A stretch of DNA of 22,017 bases, taken from the NCBI GenBank assembly GCA_009995705.1, contig JAADBR010000059.1, positions 1 to 22,017 on the forward strand. The letters are read 5' to 3'. Source of the stretch: Microcystis aeruginosa W13-11 (GTDB lineage: Bacteria > Cyanobacteriota > Cyanobacteriia > Cyanobacteriales > Microcystaceae). Numbering within the stretch: position 1 is the first letter of the stretch; the number at the start of each line of letters is the position of its first letter. The position numbers were made by a program, and so were the translations under genes. Below the pieces are notes generated by a model that did not search any database, was not told the DNA's origin, and was given only the letters and a program-made list of their open reading frames with translations. Positions 1 to 7,067 of this stretch are shown one piece after another.

Positions 1-22
1 AATGAATAAATTAGCATTATTT

Positions 23-54
23 TTAGCTTTTCTGACAAGCTAAGTCTTTTTTTT
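23..54 (+). terminator. Intrinsic terminator-like hairpin
   Basis: A perfect 7-bp stem (TTAGCTT at 23-29, AAGCTAA at 37-43) with a 7-nt loop is followed by eight T residues at 47-54. This is the layout of a rho-independent terminator on the plus strand, presumably for a gene lying left of the window. The stem is AT-rich, so strength is uncertain. Confidence 0.5.
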
Positions 55-68
55 ATGCGTTCTAATTA

Positions 69-97
69 TCAGACTAGACTTTACAGTCTGATTTTTT
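69..97 (+). terminator. Second terminator-like hairpin in tandem
   Basis: TCAGACT (69-75) pairs with AGTCTGA (85-91) around a 9-nt loop and is followed directly by six T residues (92-97). It lies about 15 bp after the first hairpin, so the two could act as a double terminator insulating the kinase-like gene at 257 from upstream transcription. Confidence 0.4.
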
Positions 98-223
98 AGT
101 CTAAACTCCAGTTACACGCAGCTGCTGATATATCTGTAATAATTTAAGAGTCACTGATAATTGCTGATTATCGGTATTTCTGCAAATGTGGGATGCAGCC
201 ATCGATAAGTACCTAACTTACCC

Positions 224-251
224 ACTGATAACTGATAACTGATAACTGATA
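224..251. repeat. Heptanucleotide tandem repeat (ACTGATA)x4
   Basis: Four exact head-to-tail copies of ACTGATA end 5 bp before the GTG start at 257. Looser ctgata words lie at about 124-170. Short tandem heptamers are a known class of cyanobacterial repeat. No Shine-Dalgarno-like purine block is present between the repeat and the start, so the repeat itself forms the immediate upstream region of the gene. Confidence 0.85.
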
Positions 252-256
252 ATACC

Positions 257-1906
257 GTGTTCTCACTCCCCCAAACCAGTCAAAGACAAAAGGAAATCCT
301 TGAGATAGTTCTCGGCAACGGTTGGGACTATATGCGCGGGGTTTTAACCCTAGGAAAAACAGAAAATCCCCAGATTCCTACCCCAGAAGTTCTCAAAAAA
401 ATCCTCGTGGAATTGGGTCCTTTTTATGTCAAATTGGGACAGGTACTTAGTACCCGTCCCGATCTGCTACCTGCTAATTATATCGAGGCTTTAACTGCCC
501 TACAAGCGCAAGTTCCCCCCGTTGCTTGGACGGATATAGAAATAGTCATCACCGAACAGTTAGCCAAACCGATCGAACAGGTATTTAAGTATATTAATAC
601 CCAACCGATCGCCGCAGGATCGATCGGGCAAATTCATCGGGCAACTTTATTATCTGGGGAGGAAGTAGCGATTAAAGTCTTGCGTCCGGGGATCGAAAAA
701 ATTGTCGCCCAAGATAGTGCCTTAATTAAGGGAATTGCTGATTTAGTTGCCCTCACAGAATTTGGTCAAAGTTATGACGTTGTTGACTTAGCAGAGGAGT
801 TTATTAAAGCAGTCAATGCGGAATTAGATTTCACCCAAGAAGGTCATTATACCGACCAATTGCGCTATAATTTAACCCAGAGTCGGTGGTCAGAACCCAA
901 ACAGTTAGTTATTCCTAAAATTTATTGGCACTTAACTAATTCCGGGCTATTAGTGTTAGAATGGTTAGAAGGAAAACAAATTTTAGAGGCTGATGTTTCT
1001 AGACCGCCAACTGAGCAAGCAATTTCCCAAAGAAAAACCGAAATAACTAGAATTTTGTTTCGGTCGTTTTTTCAACAAATTTATATTGATGGCTTCTTTC
1101 ATGCTGATCCTCACCCGGGTAATATCTTCTATCTTGATGATGGTAGAGTAGCTTTAATTGACTGTGGTATGGTGGGTAGATTAGATCCGCAAACTCAACA
1201 AATTTTAACAGAATTGTTATTGGCAATTGTTGACTTAGATGCCAAAAGATGCAGTCAACTAACTATTAAACTATCCGAGTCAGTGGGTCCGATTACTTTA
1301 GTCCAATTAGAGGTGGATTATGAGCGGATGCTGCGAAAATATTATAACCTCAATTTAAATCAAATTAACTTTAGTGAGGTGGTTTATGAACTTTTGCAAA
1401 TTGCCCGTCGCAATAGAATTAAACTCCCGGGTAATTTAGGTTTATTCGCCAAAAGTCTCGCTAATCTAGAAGGAACTGCCCGAAAATTTAATCCTGATAT
1501 TAATATCCTAGAAGAAGTCAAACCGCTATTAACTAATATTCTTGAACAACAGTTAATCGGTAGCACTCCCCTGCAAACTGCCCTAAGAACAGTTTTAGAC
1601 TTAAAATCTTTTTCCCTGAAATCTCCCCGTCAAATCGAAGTTTTACTAGATAGTTTAACCTCAGAAACTTTAAATGTTAATCTGAAAATTCGGGAATTAG
1701 ATAATCTCCGTCGCAGTTTAGATAATTCCGCCAATCGACTAGCTTTTAGTGTGATTATTGGCTCCTTAATTATCGGGGCTGCCATTGTCACAGCCAGCAC
1801 CCAATCTCGGCAATTAACTATTATTAGTACCGTATTATTTGCTACAGCTAGTTTCATCGGTTTATGGTTAGTTGTCGGTATCCTGCGATCAGGAAGATTG
1901 CGCTAG
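257..1906 (+). CDS. AarF/ABC1/UbiB-family protein kinase-like protein
   Basis: This 549-residue protein has the family hallmarks in order: the KxGQ motif (K59-L-G-Q, with RPDLLP following), the Ala-rich loop AAGSIGQ (119-125) replacing the kinase glycine loop, the lysine of VAIKVLRPG (K140), the catalytic-loop equivalent FHADPHPGN (281-289) and the metal-binding IDCG (301-304). Two hydrophobic segments near the C terminus (about 495-515 and 520-542) suggest membrane anchoring. Family members (UbiB, Coq8, plastid ABC1K) support isoprenoid-quinone metabolism; in a cyanobacterium plastoquinone or tocopherol metabolism is the likely context, which is inference. The GTG start follows a tandem repeat and has no clear ribosome-binding site; the next in-frame ATG encodes M26 but would remove upstream residues that look coding. 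The gene converges on the small gene at 1919 with a 12-bp gap. Confidence 0.92.
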   Translation: MFSLPQTSQRQKEILEIVLGNGWDYMRGVLTLGKTENPQIPTPEVLKKILVELGPFYVKLGQVLSTRPDLLPANYIEALTALQAQVPPVAWTDIEIVITEQLAKPIEQVFKYINTQPIAAGSIGQIHRATLLSGEEVAIKVLRPGIEKIVAQDSALIKGIADLVALTEFGQSYDVVDLAEEFIKAVNAELDFTQEGHYTDQLRYNLTQSRWSEPKQLVIPKIYWHLTNSGLLVLEWLEGKQILEADVSRPPTEQAISQRKTEITRILFRSFFQQIYIDGFFHADPHPGNIFYLDDGRVALIDCGMVGRLDPQTQQILTELLLAIVDLDAKRCSQLTIKLSESVGPITLVQLEVDYERMLRKYYNLNLNQINFSEVVYELLQIARRNRIKLPGNLGLFAKSLANLEGTARKFNPDINILEEVKPLLTNILEQQLIGSTPLQTALRTVLDLKSFSLKSPRQIEVLLDSLTSETLNVNLKIRELDNLRRSLDNSANRLAFSVIIGSLIIGAAIVTASTQSRQLTIISTVLFATASFIGLWLVVGILRSGRLR

Positions 1907-1918
1907 AAATTATCGCGA

Positions 1919-2326
1919 TTAAATTAAGATTTGTTGTTGAAAAAATTTCGCCCACCGACTAGCCAATTCAACTTCAGTAAAGGGAATTTTTTCAGGCGAT
2001 CGCTCCTTAAAAATAAATTCTAAAAAAGGGGAACCCTGCGGGGGAAGGGCATCTAAATCCACCACTTGATTATTAACTAACAGACGGATTTCTTTGACCT
2101 CCTCTAGGGAAAAAGTTTGTAAATTAATCACTCCCTTACGAGTTGGCTTTCCCCAAGTGATAATTTTATCTTTTTGACCTAAGACAGAATATATATCATA
2201 CTTAGCTCGATCAAAGTTTTCCGCCCATTGTCGATAGATTTCCACTTTTTGGTATTCATTCCAACCACTCCAAGCCAACCAAATAAATAGAATTAATAAA
2301 GGTGTCCACAATAACCCGCGTTCCAT
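1919..2326 (-). CDS. Conserved hypothetical single-pass membrane protein
   Basis: This 135-residue protein has one N-terminal hydrophobic helix (about residues 5-22) followed by a charged soluble part, probably a signal anchor with the rest on one side of the membrane. I recognise no named domain. The start is supported by GGGGAG about 8 bp upstream on the minus strand. The coding strand is clean over its whole length and contains a HIP1 octamer (1996-2003). It is tail-to-tail with the AarF-family gene, so the two cannot share a transcript. Function unknown. Confidence 0.7.
   Translation of the reverse strand: MERGLLWTPLLILFIWLAWSGWNEYQKVEIYRQWAENFDRAKYDIYSVLGQKDKIITWGKPTRKGVINLQTFSLEEVKEIRLLVNNQVVDLDALPPQGSPFLEFIFKERSPEKIPFTEVELASRWAKFFQQQILI
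1996..2003. repeat. HIP1 octamer GCGATCGC (one of six)
   Basis: The palindrome GCGATCGC occurs at 1996-2003, 2767-2774, 3451-3458, 9503-9510, 12992-12999 and 16461-16468, all inside coding regions. Its over-representation is a well-known signature of many cyanobacterial genomes and is one of the main reasons for assigning the window to that phylum. Confidence 0.9.
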
Positions 2327-2600
2327 AAACTATCTCCCCAAAATCCTAGTCAATTAATCGTATTTTAAGCTAAGTAGGGAGGCACAATTATTTGTAGGAT
2401 GGGTTAGCGCACTTCGTAACCCATGCGGGCGTTGGGTTTCATGCTTCAAGCCAACCTACGTTCATCTTATATTTAATTCCACCCACCCACTTAATTTGCA
2501 GCCAGTAATTATCAGCCGTCGGCTTTTTTTCCCTCTCCCCTCTCCCCTCTCCCCAACCCGCAACGGTCAAACCCTTTGCTAATTTTTGGCTTTTTACTTG
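2327..2600. other. Intergenic region with repeats before argJ
   Basis: No gene is visible. The stretch holds a dispersed inverted-repeat sequence (2394-2460, listed separately) and a pyrimidine tract at 2531-2554 built from the heptamer CTCCCCT. The promoter for argJ lies at the right end. Confidence 0.6.
2394..2460. repeat. Small dispersed inverted-repeat sequence
   Basis: The segment begins GTAGGATGGGTTAGCGCA and ends CAAGCCAACCTAC, so its ends are imperfect inverted repeats (GTAGG-TGGGTT against the complement of AACC-CCTAC), with further complementary words (GGGTTA with TAACCC) inside. This type of GTAGG...CCTAC intergenic repeat is common in cyanobacteria. It carries no coding capacity. 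Confidence 0.55.
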
Positions 2601-2601
2601 C

Positions 2602-2607
2602 TATAAT
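2602..2607 (+). promoter_or_regulatory. Candidate -10 box of argJ
   Basis: A perfect TATAAT lies 33 bp before the ATG at 2641. A -35 element is weak (TTTGCT or TTGCTA around 2575-2581, spacing longer than ideal). Transcription from this box would begin near 2614, downstream of the GTG at 2611, which argues that the gene starts at 2641. Confidence 0.45.
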
Positions 2608-2640
2608 CGAGTGTCGAATTTAAGTAGGAGACGGGAGAAA

Positions 2641-3882
2641 ATGGCCGATTGGCAGGAAATAGAGGGGGGGATCACCGCCCCAAAAGGATTTAAATCCGCA
2701 GGGATGGCCGCGTTGCTCAAACCGTCCGGTTTGCCCGATTTAGCCCTCATTGTCTCGGAAACAGATGCGATCGCCGCAGGAGTTTTTACCACCAGTCAAG
2801 TGCGGGCCGCTTGCGTCGATTATTGTCGTCAACGCCTCCAAACTAAAGCCAGCGCCAGGGCGATTTTGTGTAATGCGGGCCAAGCAAACGCCGCCACGGG
2901 GGAAGCCGGGTGGCAAGATGCCCTCGATAGTGCCGCCGCCTTGAGCCAAGTTTTAGGGATTCCCGCCGATGCAATTTTGCTGGCTTCTACGGGAGTGATC
3001 GGGCAACGGATTCGCATGGATGCGTTAACCGCCGCTTTACCGACCTTAGCGGGTTTATTGTCGGAAAATGGTGGCGAAAGCACGGCCCGGGCGATTATGA
3101 CCACGGATCTAGTCCCCAAATCGATCGCCTTGCAAACCACCATCGATGGTCGTCCGGTCACAATTGGGGGAATTGCCAAGGGATCGGGGATGATTCACCC
3201 GAATATGGCGACGATGCTCTCCTTTATTACCTGTGATGCCGCAGTATCGACGGTTCTCTGGCAAAATATGTTAAGTCGGGCGGCTAATAAAAGTTTTAAT
3301 CAGATCACGGTGGATGGGGACACCAGTACCAATGACAGTCTGATCGCCTTGGCTAACGGTCAATCGCGCACCACGGCGATCACAGAAATGGGCCGGGATG
3401 CCCAAAAGTTAGAGGCCATGTTAACGGAAGTTTGTCAATACTTGGCCAAAGCGATCGCCCGGGATGGGGAAGGAGCCACCTGTTTAATAGAAGTGCGGGT
3501 TTCGGGGGCGGCCGATGATCAGTCCGCTCGTCAGATTGCTCGCACCATTGCCGGTTCCTCCTTAGTAAAATCGGCAGTTTTCGGTCGAGATCCCAACTGG
3601 GGACGAATTGCGGCGGCCGCAGGCCGGGCCGGGGTTGTCTTCCATCAAGAAGACCTACAAATCAAGTTAGGCGACTTCGTGATGATGGAAAATGGCCAAC
3701 CTCTGGCGTTCGATCGAGCTAGTGCCAGTAATTACCTGAAAGCGGCAGCAAGCGGGGCTTATTTACGAGAAGATACCGTTTTAATGTCTATCTGTATCGG
3801 TAACGGTTCGGGAACAGGTACGGCCTGGGGTTGCGATCTTAGTTACGATTACGTCAAAATTAACGCAGAGTACACCACTTAA
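2641..3882 (+). CDS. argJ: Glutamate N-acetyltransferase / amino-acid N-acetyltransferase (ArgJ)
   Basis: ArgJ transfers the acetyl group from N-acetylornithine to glutamate, giving the cyclic route of arginine synthesis; bifunctional forms also use acetyl-CoA. The 413-residue protein shows the autoproteolysis and nucleophile motif HPNMATML, with T191 expected to become the N-terminal nucleophile of the beta subunit. It also shows the oxyanion-hole segment STGVIG (116-121), the DGDTSTNDS block (about 225-233), DPNWGR and the typical C-terminal NAEYTT. I place the start at ATG 2641 because AGGAG lies 10 bp upstream and the homologous sequence begins MADW. An in-frame GTG at 2611 would add ten arginine-rich residues and would lie above the probable transcription start. 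The gene is noticeably richer in G+C than its neighbours. No other arg gene is in the window, normal for cyanobacteria, where arg genes are usually scattered. Confidence 0.96.
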   Translation: MADWQEIEGGITAPKGFKSAGMAALLKPSGLPDLALIVSETDAIAAGVFTTSQVRAACVDYCRQRLQTKASARAILCNAGQANAATGEAGWQDALDSAAALSQVLGIPADAILLASTGVIGQRIRMDALTAALPTLAGLLSENGGESTARAIMTTDLVPKSIALQTTIDGRPVTIGGIAKGSGMIHPNMATMLSFITCDAAVSTVLWQNMLSRAANKSFNQITVDGDTSTNDSLIALANGQSRTTAITEMGRDAQKLEAMLTEVCQYLAKAIARDGEGATCLIEVRVSGAADDQSARQIARTIAGSSLVKSAVFGRDPNWGRIAAAAGRAGVVFHQEDLQIKLGDFVMMENGQPLAFDRASASNYLKAAASGAYLREDTVLMSICIGNGSGTGTAWGCDLSYDYVKINAEYTT

Positions 3883-4284
3883 AGCGATCGATTCTGTAAA
3901 CAGGCTCTCTTGTCCTTGCTGGATTGTAGCCCAACAGCTTGATCAACGGTTGACGTTAGGATCTAGTCTATACCGACAATCTCGATGATCGATCCTGTGG
4001 ATCACACAGCAGCCAAGAGGGCCGATTACCCGATTAACAGACAAACTTTAATCGATTGTACTACTAAATAGGGTCTGCGGCAAAAAGTACGGGCGAAGCA
4101 TTCGGATAGAAAATCTCCGGTTTCACCGATAGGTTATTGCCCGAATGCTTCGCCCCTACAGGACGCGGGCCGATGAAAACGCAAGGTTTGGAAGCACGAT
4201 TCTCTCAAAATCTTGCACCTGTTTGGCGAGAAAAGCCACAAAACCCTTACCTTACCTACATTTCACATTTATTCAGCAAGCCCT
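3883..4284. other. Intergenic region downstream of argJ
   Basis: No convincing gene. Short ORFs here lack ribosome-binding sites and run through repeat DNA. The stretch contains the inverted-repeat element at 4091-4155 and, at 4267-4286, a 20-bp element end (listed with the transposase remnant). I see no tRNA, terminator with T-tract, or other RNA gene. Confidence 0.5.
4091..4155. repeat. MITE-like element with perfect 15-bp inverted ends
   Basis: GGGCGAAGCATTCGG (4091-4105) is exactly repeated in inverse orientation as CCGAATGCTTCGCCC (4141-4155), enclosing 35 bp with a small inner hairpin (CGGT-TTC-ACCG). There is no coding capacity. The whole unit can fold into one long cruciform. It resembles the small palindromic elements widespread between genes in Microcystis-like genomes. 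Confidence 0.7.
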
Positions 4285-4407
4285 AAATATTATAAAAACT
4301 TTTCTGACTTTTCTTCAGCTATTTATGAACGTCTGAATGATGCCCATCTGAAACATAAAAAAGAACTGAATTCCTTGCTTACTCTACCGATTTCAGAAGT
4401 TGAATAA
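4285..4407 (+). pseudogene. C-terminal remnant of an IS630-type transposase
   Basis: After the element end TTCAGCAAGCCCTAA (4272-4286), an open frame encodes about 40 residues ending in KKELNSLLTL-PISEVE and a stop. The pattern of aromatic/acidic start, an alpha-helical middle and a final LxSLLTL resembles the extreme C terminus of IS630-family (Tc1/mariner-like) transposases of cyanobacteria, from memory. Nothing of the catalytic DDE region remains. The 5' side is cut precisely by the element end, which fits truncation by insertion and deletion. The family assignment is tentative. Confidence 0.42.
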
Positions 4408-4668
4408 ATCTCAAATTATGAACGTCTAAAGTATAGTTGGTCGTTAATTGTCATGTCTGCTATGATACAATCAGGGGGTGCTACTTTAGCAAAGATTGAT
4501 AGTGAACACTCATTATTATATTAATAAATATGAATAAATATGAAGTAATTTAAGTTTCCAAGAGAATGAACCCGATCTTTTTTACTATGGGGGTAAAACC
4601 GATTTTCAATTTCTCAGGTTGAAAGGTGAACCCAGATTAAGCTATCTGAAATATAAGAGGACAAGCCA
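4408..4668. other. Intergenic region before the zinc-finger gene
   Basis: AT-rich DNA without a recognisable gene. The word TATGAACGTCT occurs both at about 4324 (inside the transposase tail) and at about 4418. A local duplication AATAAATATG occurs at about 4520-4545. The promoter of the 64-residue gene presumably lies here, but I cannot place it with confidence. Confidence 0.4.
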
Positions 4669-4863
4669 ATGTTTGAAGATTTTACCTATATTACCGATGA
4701 GGCTTTTTTAGAGAATTATTGGTGGGAAGAAAAAGTTATCTGTTCCCACTGCCAAGGCAAAGGAAGAATCTATCTAGAGACAGAGAATGAATCCGTCCCC
4801 TGTAAATTCTGTGAAGGTGAAGGCATTATTCAACGAAAACAAAAGGAGACTAACTATTCCTAA
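4669..4863 (+). CDS. Small DnaJ-type zinc-finger protein
   Basis: This 64-residue protein carries exactly two CxxCxGxG motifs, CSHCQGKG (25-32) and CKFCEGEG (45-52), the zinc-binding repeat of the DnaJ cysteine-rich domain. DnaJ has four such motifs; this protein has two, enough to form one zinc site. It has no J domain and no membrane segment. The N-terminal 20 residues are acidic and aromatic. Start choice is supported by AGAGGA (4656-4661) with a 7-bp spacer. Such stand-alone proteins in plants and cyanobacteria are often linked to thylakoid assembly or thiol/disulfide chemistry, but a specific role here is not shown. Neighbours give no functional clue. Confidence 0.8.
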   Translation: MFEDFTYITDEAFLENYWWEEKVICSHCQGKGRIYLETENESVPCKFCEGEGIIQRKQKETNYS

Positions 4864-4889
4864 AAATCTGTATAATTAGATACCATATA

Positions 4890-5306
4890 TTAAAAATCTT
4901 CTTGAGTTAAAACCTCGGGCTGACATTGTTTAATTTCGCTGTTAATCCCCACGGCAGATTCCGATTGTAGGTCTTCGATATAACCGGATTGATGGGATAA
5001 AGCTTCAGAAAAACCCTCAAACGGACCGAAATAATAGAGACATTTCGGCTGAGTGGTGGTGATCTCTATCCACCAGGGTTGAGGTGGTAAACTAGGCTTA
5101 ATCGAGACAGTTTCTGGGTCAAGAGGCTTTATACTGAGAATCCTGGCACCCTGGCGCAGGAGGCGCTGTGTTTCTTGACTCATGCGGCTTTTAGGTACTC
5201 GCAGGACTGTCCGGGAGAAGCGTTGAGGCAAAGAGCCAGAAGAACCGGAAAAAACAACTTCATAGAGAAATATTTGATTCTCTCCCTGATTATTAGCCTC
5301 TAGCAT
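4890..5306 (-). CDS. CpcD-like domain plus DUF1816 protein (phycobilisome-associated type)
   Basis: This 138-residue protein shows two domains. Residues about 11-61 (YEVVFSG, then FSRTVLRVPKSRM, then ARILSIKPL) match the CpcD-like fold found at the ends of phycobilisome rod linkers and at the N terminus of ferredoxin-NADP reductase. Residues about 78-131 (WWIEITT, YYFGPF, GYIEDL, IKQCQPE) match DUF1816, a cyanobacterial domain often joined to CpcD-like domains. No chromophore-binding or full linker (Pfam00427-type) domain is present. A role in capping or tethering phycobilisome rods or their associated enzymes is a reasonable inference, not shown. The start has only a weak upstream AGAG. The gene converges on the zinc-finger gene (26-bp gap). 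Confidence 0.75.
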   Translation of the reverse strand: MLEANNQGENQIFLYEVVFSGSSGSLPQRFSRTVLRVPKSRMSQETQRLLRQGARILSIKPLDPETVSIKPSLPPQPWWIEITTTQPKCLYYFGPFEGFSEALSHQSGYIEDLQSESAVGINSEIKQCQPEVLTQEDF

Positions 5307-5531
5307 ACAAAAAAGATTCTCTTTTGGGGGTAAGGGTTAAAAAAACAGACGCTACTTTGAGCAGATGACTCAAGCAAAATCATCTCCTAACAGAGTAGCG
5401 CATCTTGATACCATAGCATAGAGCGGCAAAAAGTTAGGTTTTGACCTACTCTCCCCTCACAGCATGGCTTAAGGGGAGATTCTTCCAGAGGAAGAACCCG
5501 ATAGAGTTCTTTATGATGCTGTAGCCGGATA
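5307..5531. other. Intergenic region with several hairpins
   Basis: No gene. The stretch contains nested inverted repeats: CGCTACT (5350-5356) with AGTAGCG (5394-5400), TTGAG with CTCAA (5357-5373), CTCCCCT (5451-5457) with AGGGGAG (5472-5478), and TCTTC with GAAGA (5481-5495). A row of short imperfect hairpins without inverted ends resembles the subterminal structure of IS200/IS605-type elements, so this may be a leftover end of such an element. That origin is a guess. Confidence 0.35.
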
Positions 5532-5626
5532 TATAGCCGTTATCTTAATGGTGAGGTACAAAGTTTTTGTTTTTGGGAGTCGGTCGTCGATGCCAAATTC
5601 TGTTATACTTCATCTTTATGATAAAC
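5532..5626. repeat. Dispersed ~95-bp repeat, copy A
   Basis: The segment starts TATAGCCGTTATCTTAATGG and ends TTCATCTTTATGATAAAC. A diverged copy lies at 15691-15783 in the same orientation: same ends, same internal words (ATCTTAATGGTGAG, CCAAATT, TTCATCTTTATGA), with two short indels in the middle. Copy A contains TATACT (5604-5609) that could serve as a -10 box for the kinase gene downstream. Nothing is encoded. Confidence 0.75.
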
Positions 5627-5628
5627 AA

Positions 5629-5645
5629 TGTCAATAATATTGACA
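5629..5645. promoter_or_regulatory. 17-bp operator-like palindrome before the histidine kinase gene
   Basis: TGTCAATA and TATTGACA form a perfect 8-bp inverted repeat around a single central A, ending 23 bp before the ATG at 5669. The size and symmetry fit a dimeric repressor or activator site. It also overlaps where a transcript from the TATACT box at 5604 would begin. Alternatively it is an AT-rich mobile-element end. No regulator is identifiable. Confidence 0.4.
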
Positions 5646-5668
5646 ACAAATAGAGTTTTCTAACAAAT

Positions 5669-6781
5669 ATGCAGCCACCAAAATTAAGTTTAGGAACCAG
5701 ATTATTTTTATCCCATCTCCTCGTTATGGTGGTGGGATTGAGTAGTTTTATTATCATTGCTAAATTATCTTCTCCCCGAATGTTTGTTTTACGTTTGGAA
5801 CAGTTAGAAAGGCAGGGATTTTTTACCGTGCGCTCGGCAAGAACTTTCTTGGTTAGGGGTTTTGAGACGGCTTGGGATAGTAGTGCCATTTGGTCATTTA
5901 TTGCGGGAGGAAGTGCGGCTGGTTATCTGAGTTTTTTGGTTTCTCAACGCATTATGAAACCGGTAAAACAAATGAAACAAATTACTAAAAATTTTGCGGA
6001 AGGGGATTTATCGGCGCGAGTTCCAGAAAGCGAAATCCCAGAATTAAATCAATTAGCCATCAGTTTTAATCAGATGGCGATTAGTTTAGCCGATGTGGAA
6101 AAACGTCGCCAGGAATTAATCGGTGATCTTACCCACGAATTACGCACCCCTTTAACTGTGGTACGGGGATATCTAGAAGAATTAGCCGATGGTGCGATCG
6201 AACCTCATCCAGAACTTTATCAGAAATTAGTAAAAGAAACCCGCCGGTTAGAACGTTTAACCCACGATCTACAGGAGCTATCGCGAGCGGAATCTGGTTA
6301 TCTCTCGATTAAACTGCAACCTGTTAATTTATTAACTTTGTTAAATTCTCTTATCGAAAAATTCGCCGATCAATTATTAGAAGATGGACCGACTTTACAG
6401 TTAGATTGTCCCCCCAATTTACCATCTGTCATGGCCGATCCCGATCGCCTCGAACAAATTTTAGTTAATCTGCTCGGTAATGCCATTAGTTACACCGATC
6501 ATGGTGCAATTACCCTGCAAGTGACAAGGGACAAAAATCGTCTACAAATTGCCGTTATCGATACAGGAATCGGCATCACAGCAGAGGATTTACCCTTTAT
6601 TTTCGAGCGCTTTTGGCGGGCCGATCGTTCTCGTTCCCGTTATTCTGGGGGTAGTGGTATTGGTTTAGCGATTACCCGTCGTTTAGTGGAATTACACCAA
6701 AGTCAAATCGAGGTGGAAAGTGAATTAGGTAAAGGCAGCACTTTTCGTTTTTCCCTAGCAATATCTCCCAATTGGGAGTAG
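5669..6781 (+). CDS. Two-component sensor histidine kinase (orphan)
   Basis: This 370-residue membrane kinase has a first transmembrane helix (about 13-32), a short (about 40-residue) external segment, a second helix (about 73-91), a HAMP linker (about 92-145), a HisKA dimerisation domain with phospho-acceptor H156 in LTHELRTPLT, and a HATPase_c domain. The ATPase domain has an N box (N267-LLGN271), a G1 box DTGIG (298-302), an F box FERFWR and a G2 box GGSGIGLA (327-334). All catalytic boxes look intact. The very short sensor region suggests it detects something within or near the membrane, or a metal, rather than a bulky ligand. No response regulator gene adjoins it; the partner must lie elsewhere. 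A palindrome precedes the gene and a terminator hairpin overlaps its stop, so it is probably a single-gene unit. Confidence 0.93.
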   Translation: MQPPKLSLGTRLFLSHLLVMVVGLSSFIIIAKLSSPRMFVLRLEQLERQGFFTVRSARTFLVRGFETAWDSSAIWSFIAGGSAAGYLSFLVSQRIMKPVKQMKQITKNFAEGDLSARVPESEIPELNQLAISFNQMAISLADVEKRRQELIGDLTHELRTPLTVVRGYLEELADGAIEPHPELYQKLVKETRRLERLTHDLQELSRAESGYLSIKLQPVNLLTLLNSLIEKFADQLLEDGPTLQLDCPPNLPSVMADPDRLEQILVNLLGNAISYTDHGAITLQVTRDKNRLQIAVIDTGIGITAEDLPFIFERFWRADRSRSRYSGGSGIGLAITRRLVELHQSQIEVESELGKGSTFRFSLAISPNWE

Positions 6782-6791
6782 GGGTTTTTTT
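6765..6791 (+). terminator. Intrinsic terminator overlapping the kinase stop codon
   Basis: CTCCCAATTGGGAG (6765-6778) is a perfect palindrome that can form a 5-bp GC-rich stem with an AATT loop. It is followed by TAGGGG and seven T residues (6785-6791). The stop codon TAG (6779-6781) sits between stem and T-tract, so the last residues of the kinase are encoded by the terminator stem. Confidence 0.5.
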
Positions 6792-7067
6792 AGTGATCGG
6801 TAAATAGTAATCGGTAAGGGGAGACGGGAGAAGGGGGAGATGGAGCGGGAAGAGAGAGTTTGAGCATTTGTACTAAAATATCTAATAGACATCTCCAAAA
6901 ATTATAGCCCAATCACAGCTTACTTTTAGCTTTTGTACTAACTGAGTAGTTCCAATCTGAAATGTGTATCTATCGTTGCTAATTCAATTTCACTGAAAAA
7001 TATGAAACAATTAAAGTCATTTTTATTTGCTTAGATTCCTTAACTAGAAAAACTTTTAGTCTTAAGA
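6792..7067. other. Intergenic region, left of the twin miniature elements
   Basis: No gene. A purine-rich run (about 6817-6860) follows a local duplication of ATCGGTAA (about 6797-6819). The rest is AT-rich DNA without inverted repeats that I can support. Confidence 0.4.

Noticed and set aside
2829..3179. Minus-strand frames inside argJ
   Set aside because: Shadows of a strongly conserved enzyme gene with no independent support.
4145..4336. 63-residue open frame on the plus strand
   Set aside because: It starts inside the inverted-repeat element and overlaps the transposase tail in another frame; no coding character.
5545..5889. 114-residue minus-strand frame overlapping the kinase gene
   Set aside because: Most of it is antisense to the first transmembrane region of the well-supported kinase and the rest is repeat DNA.
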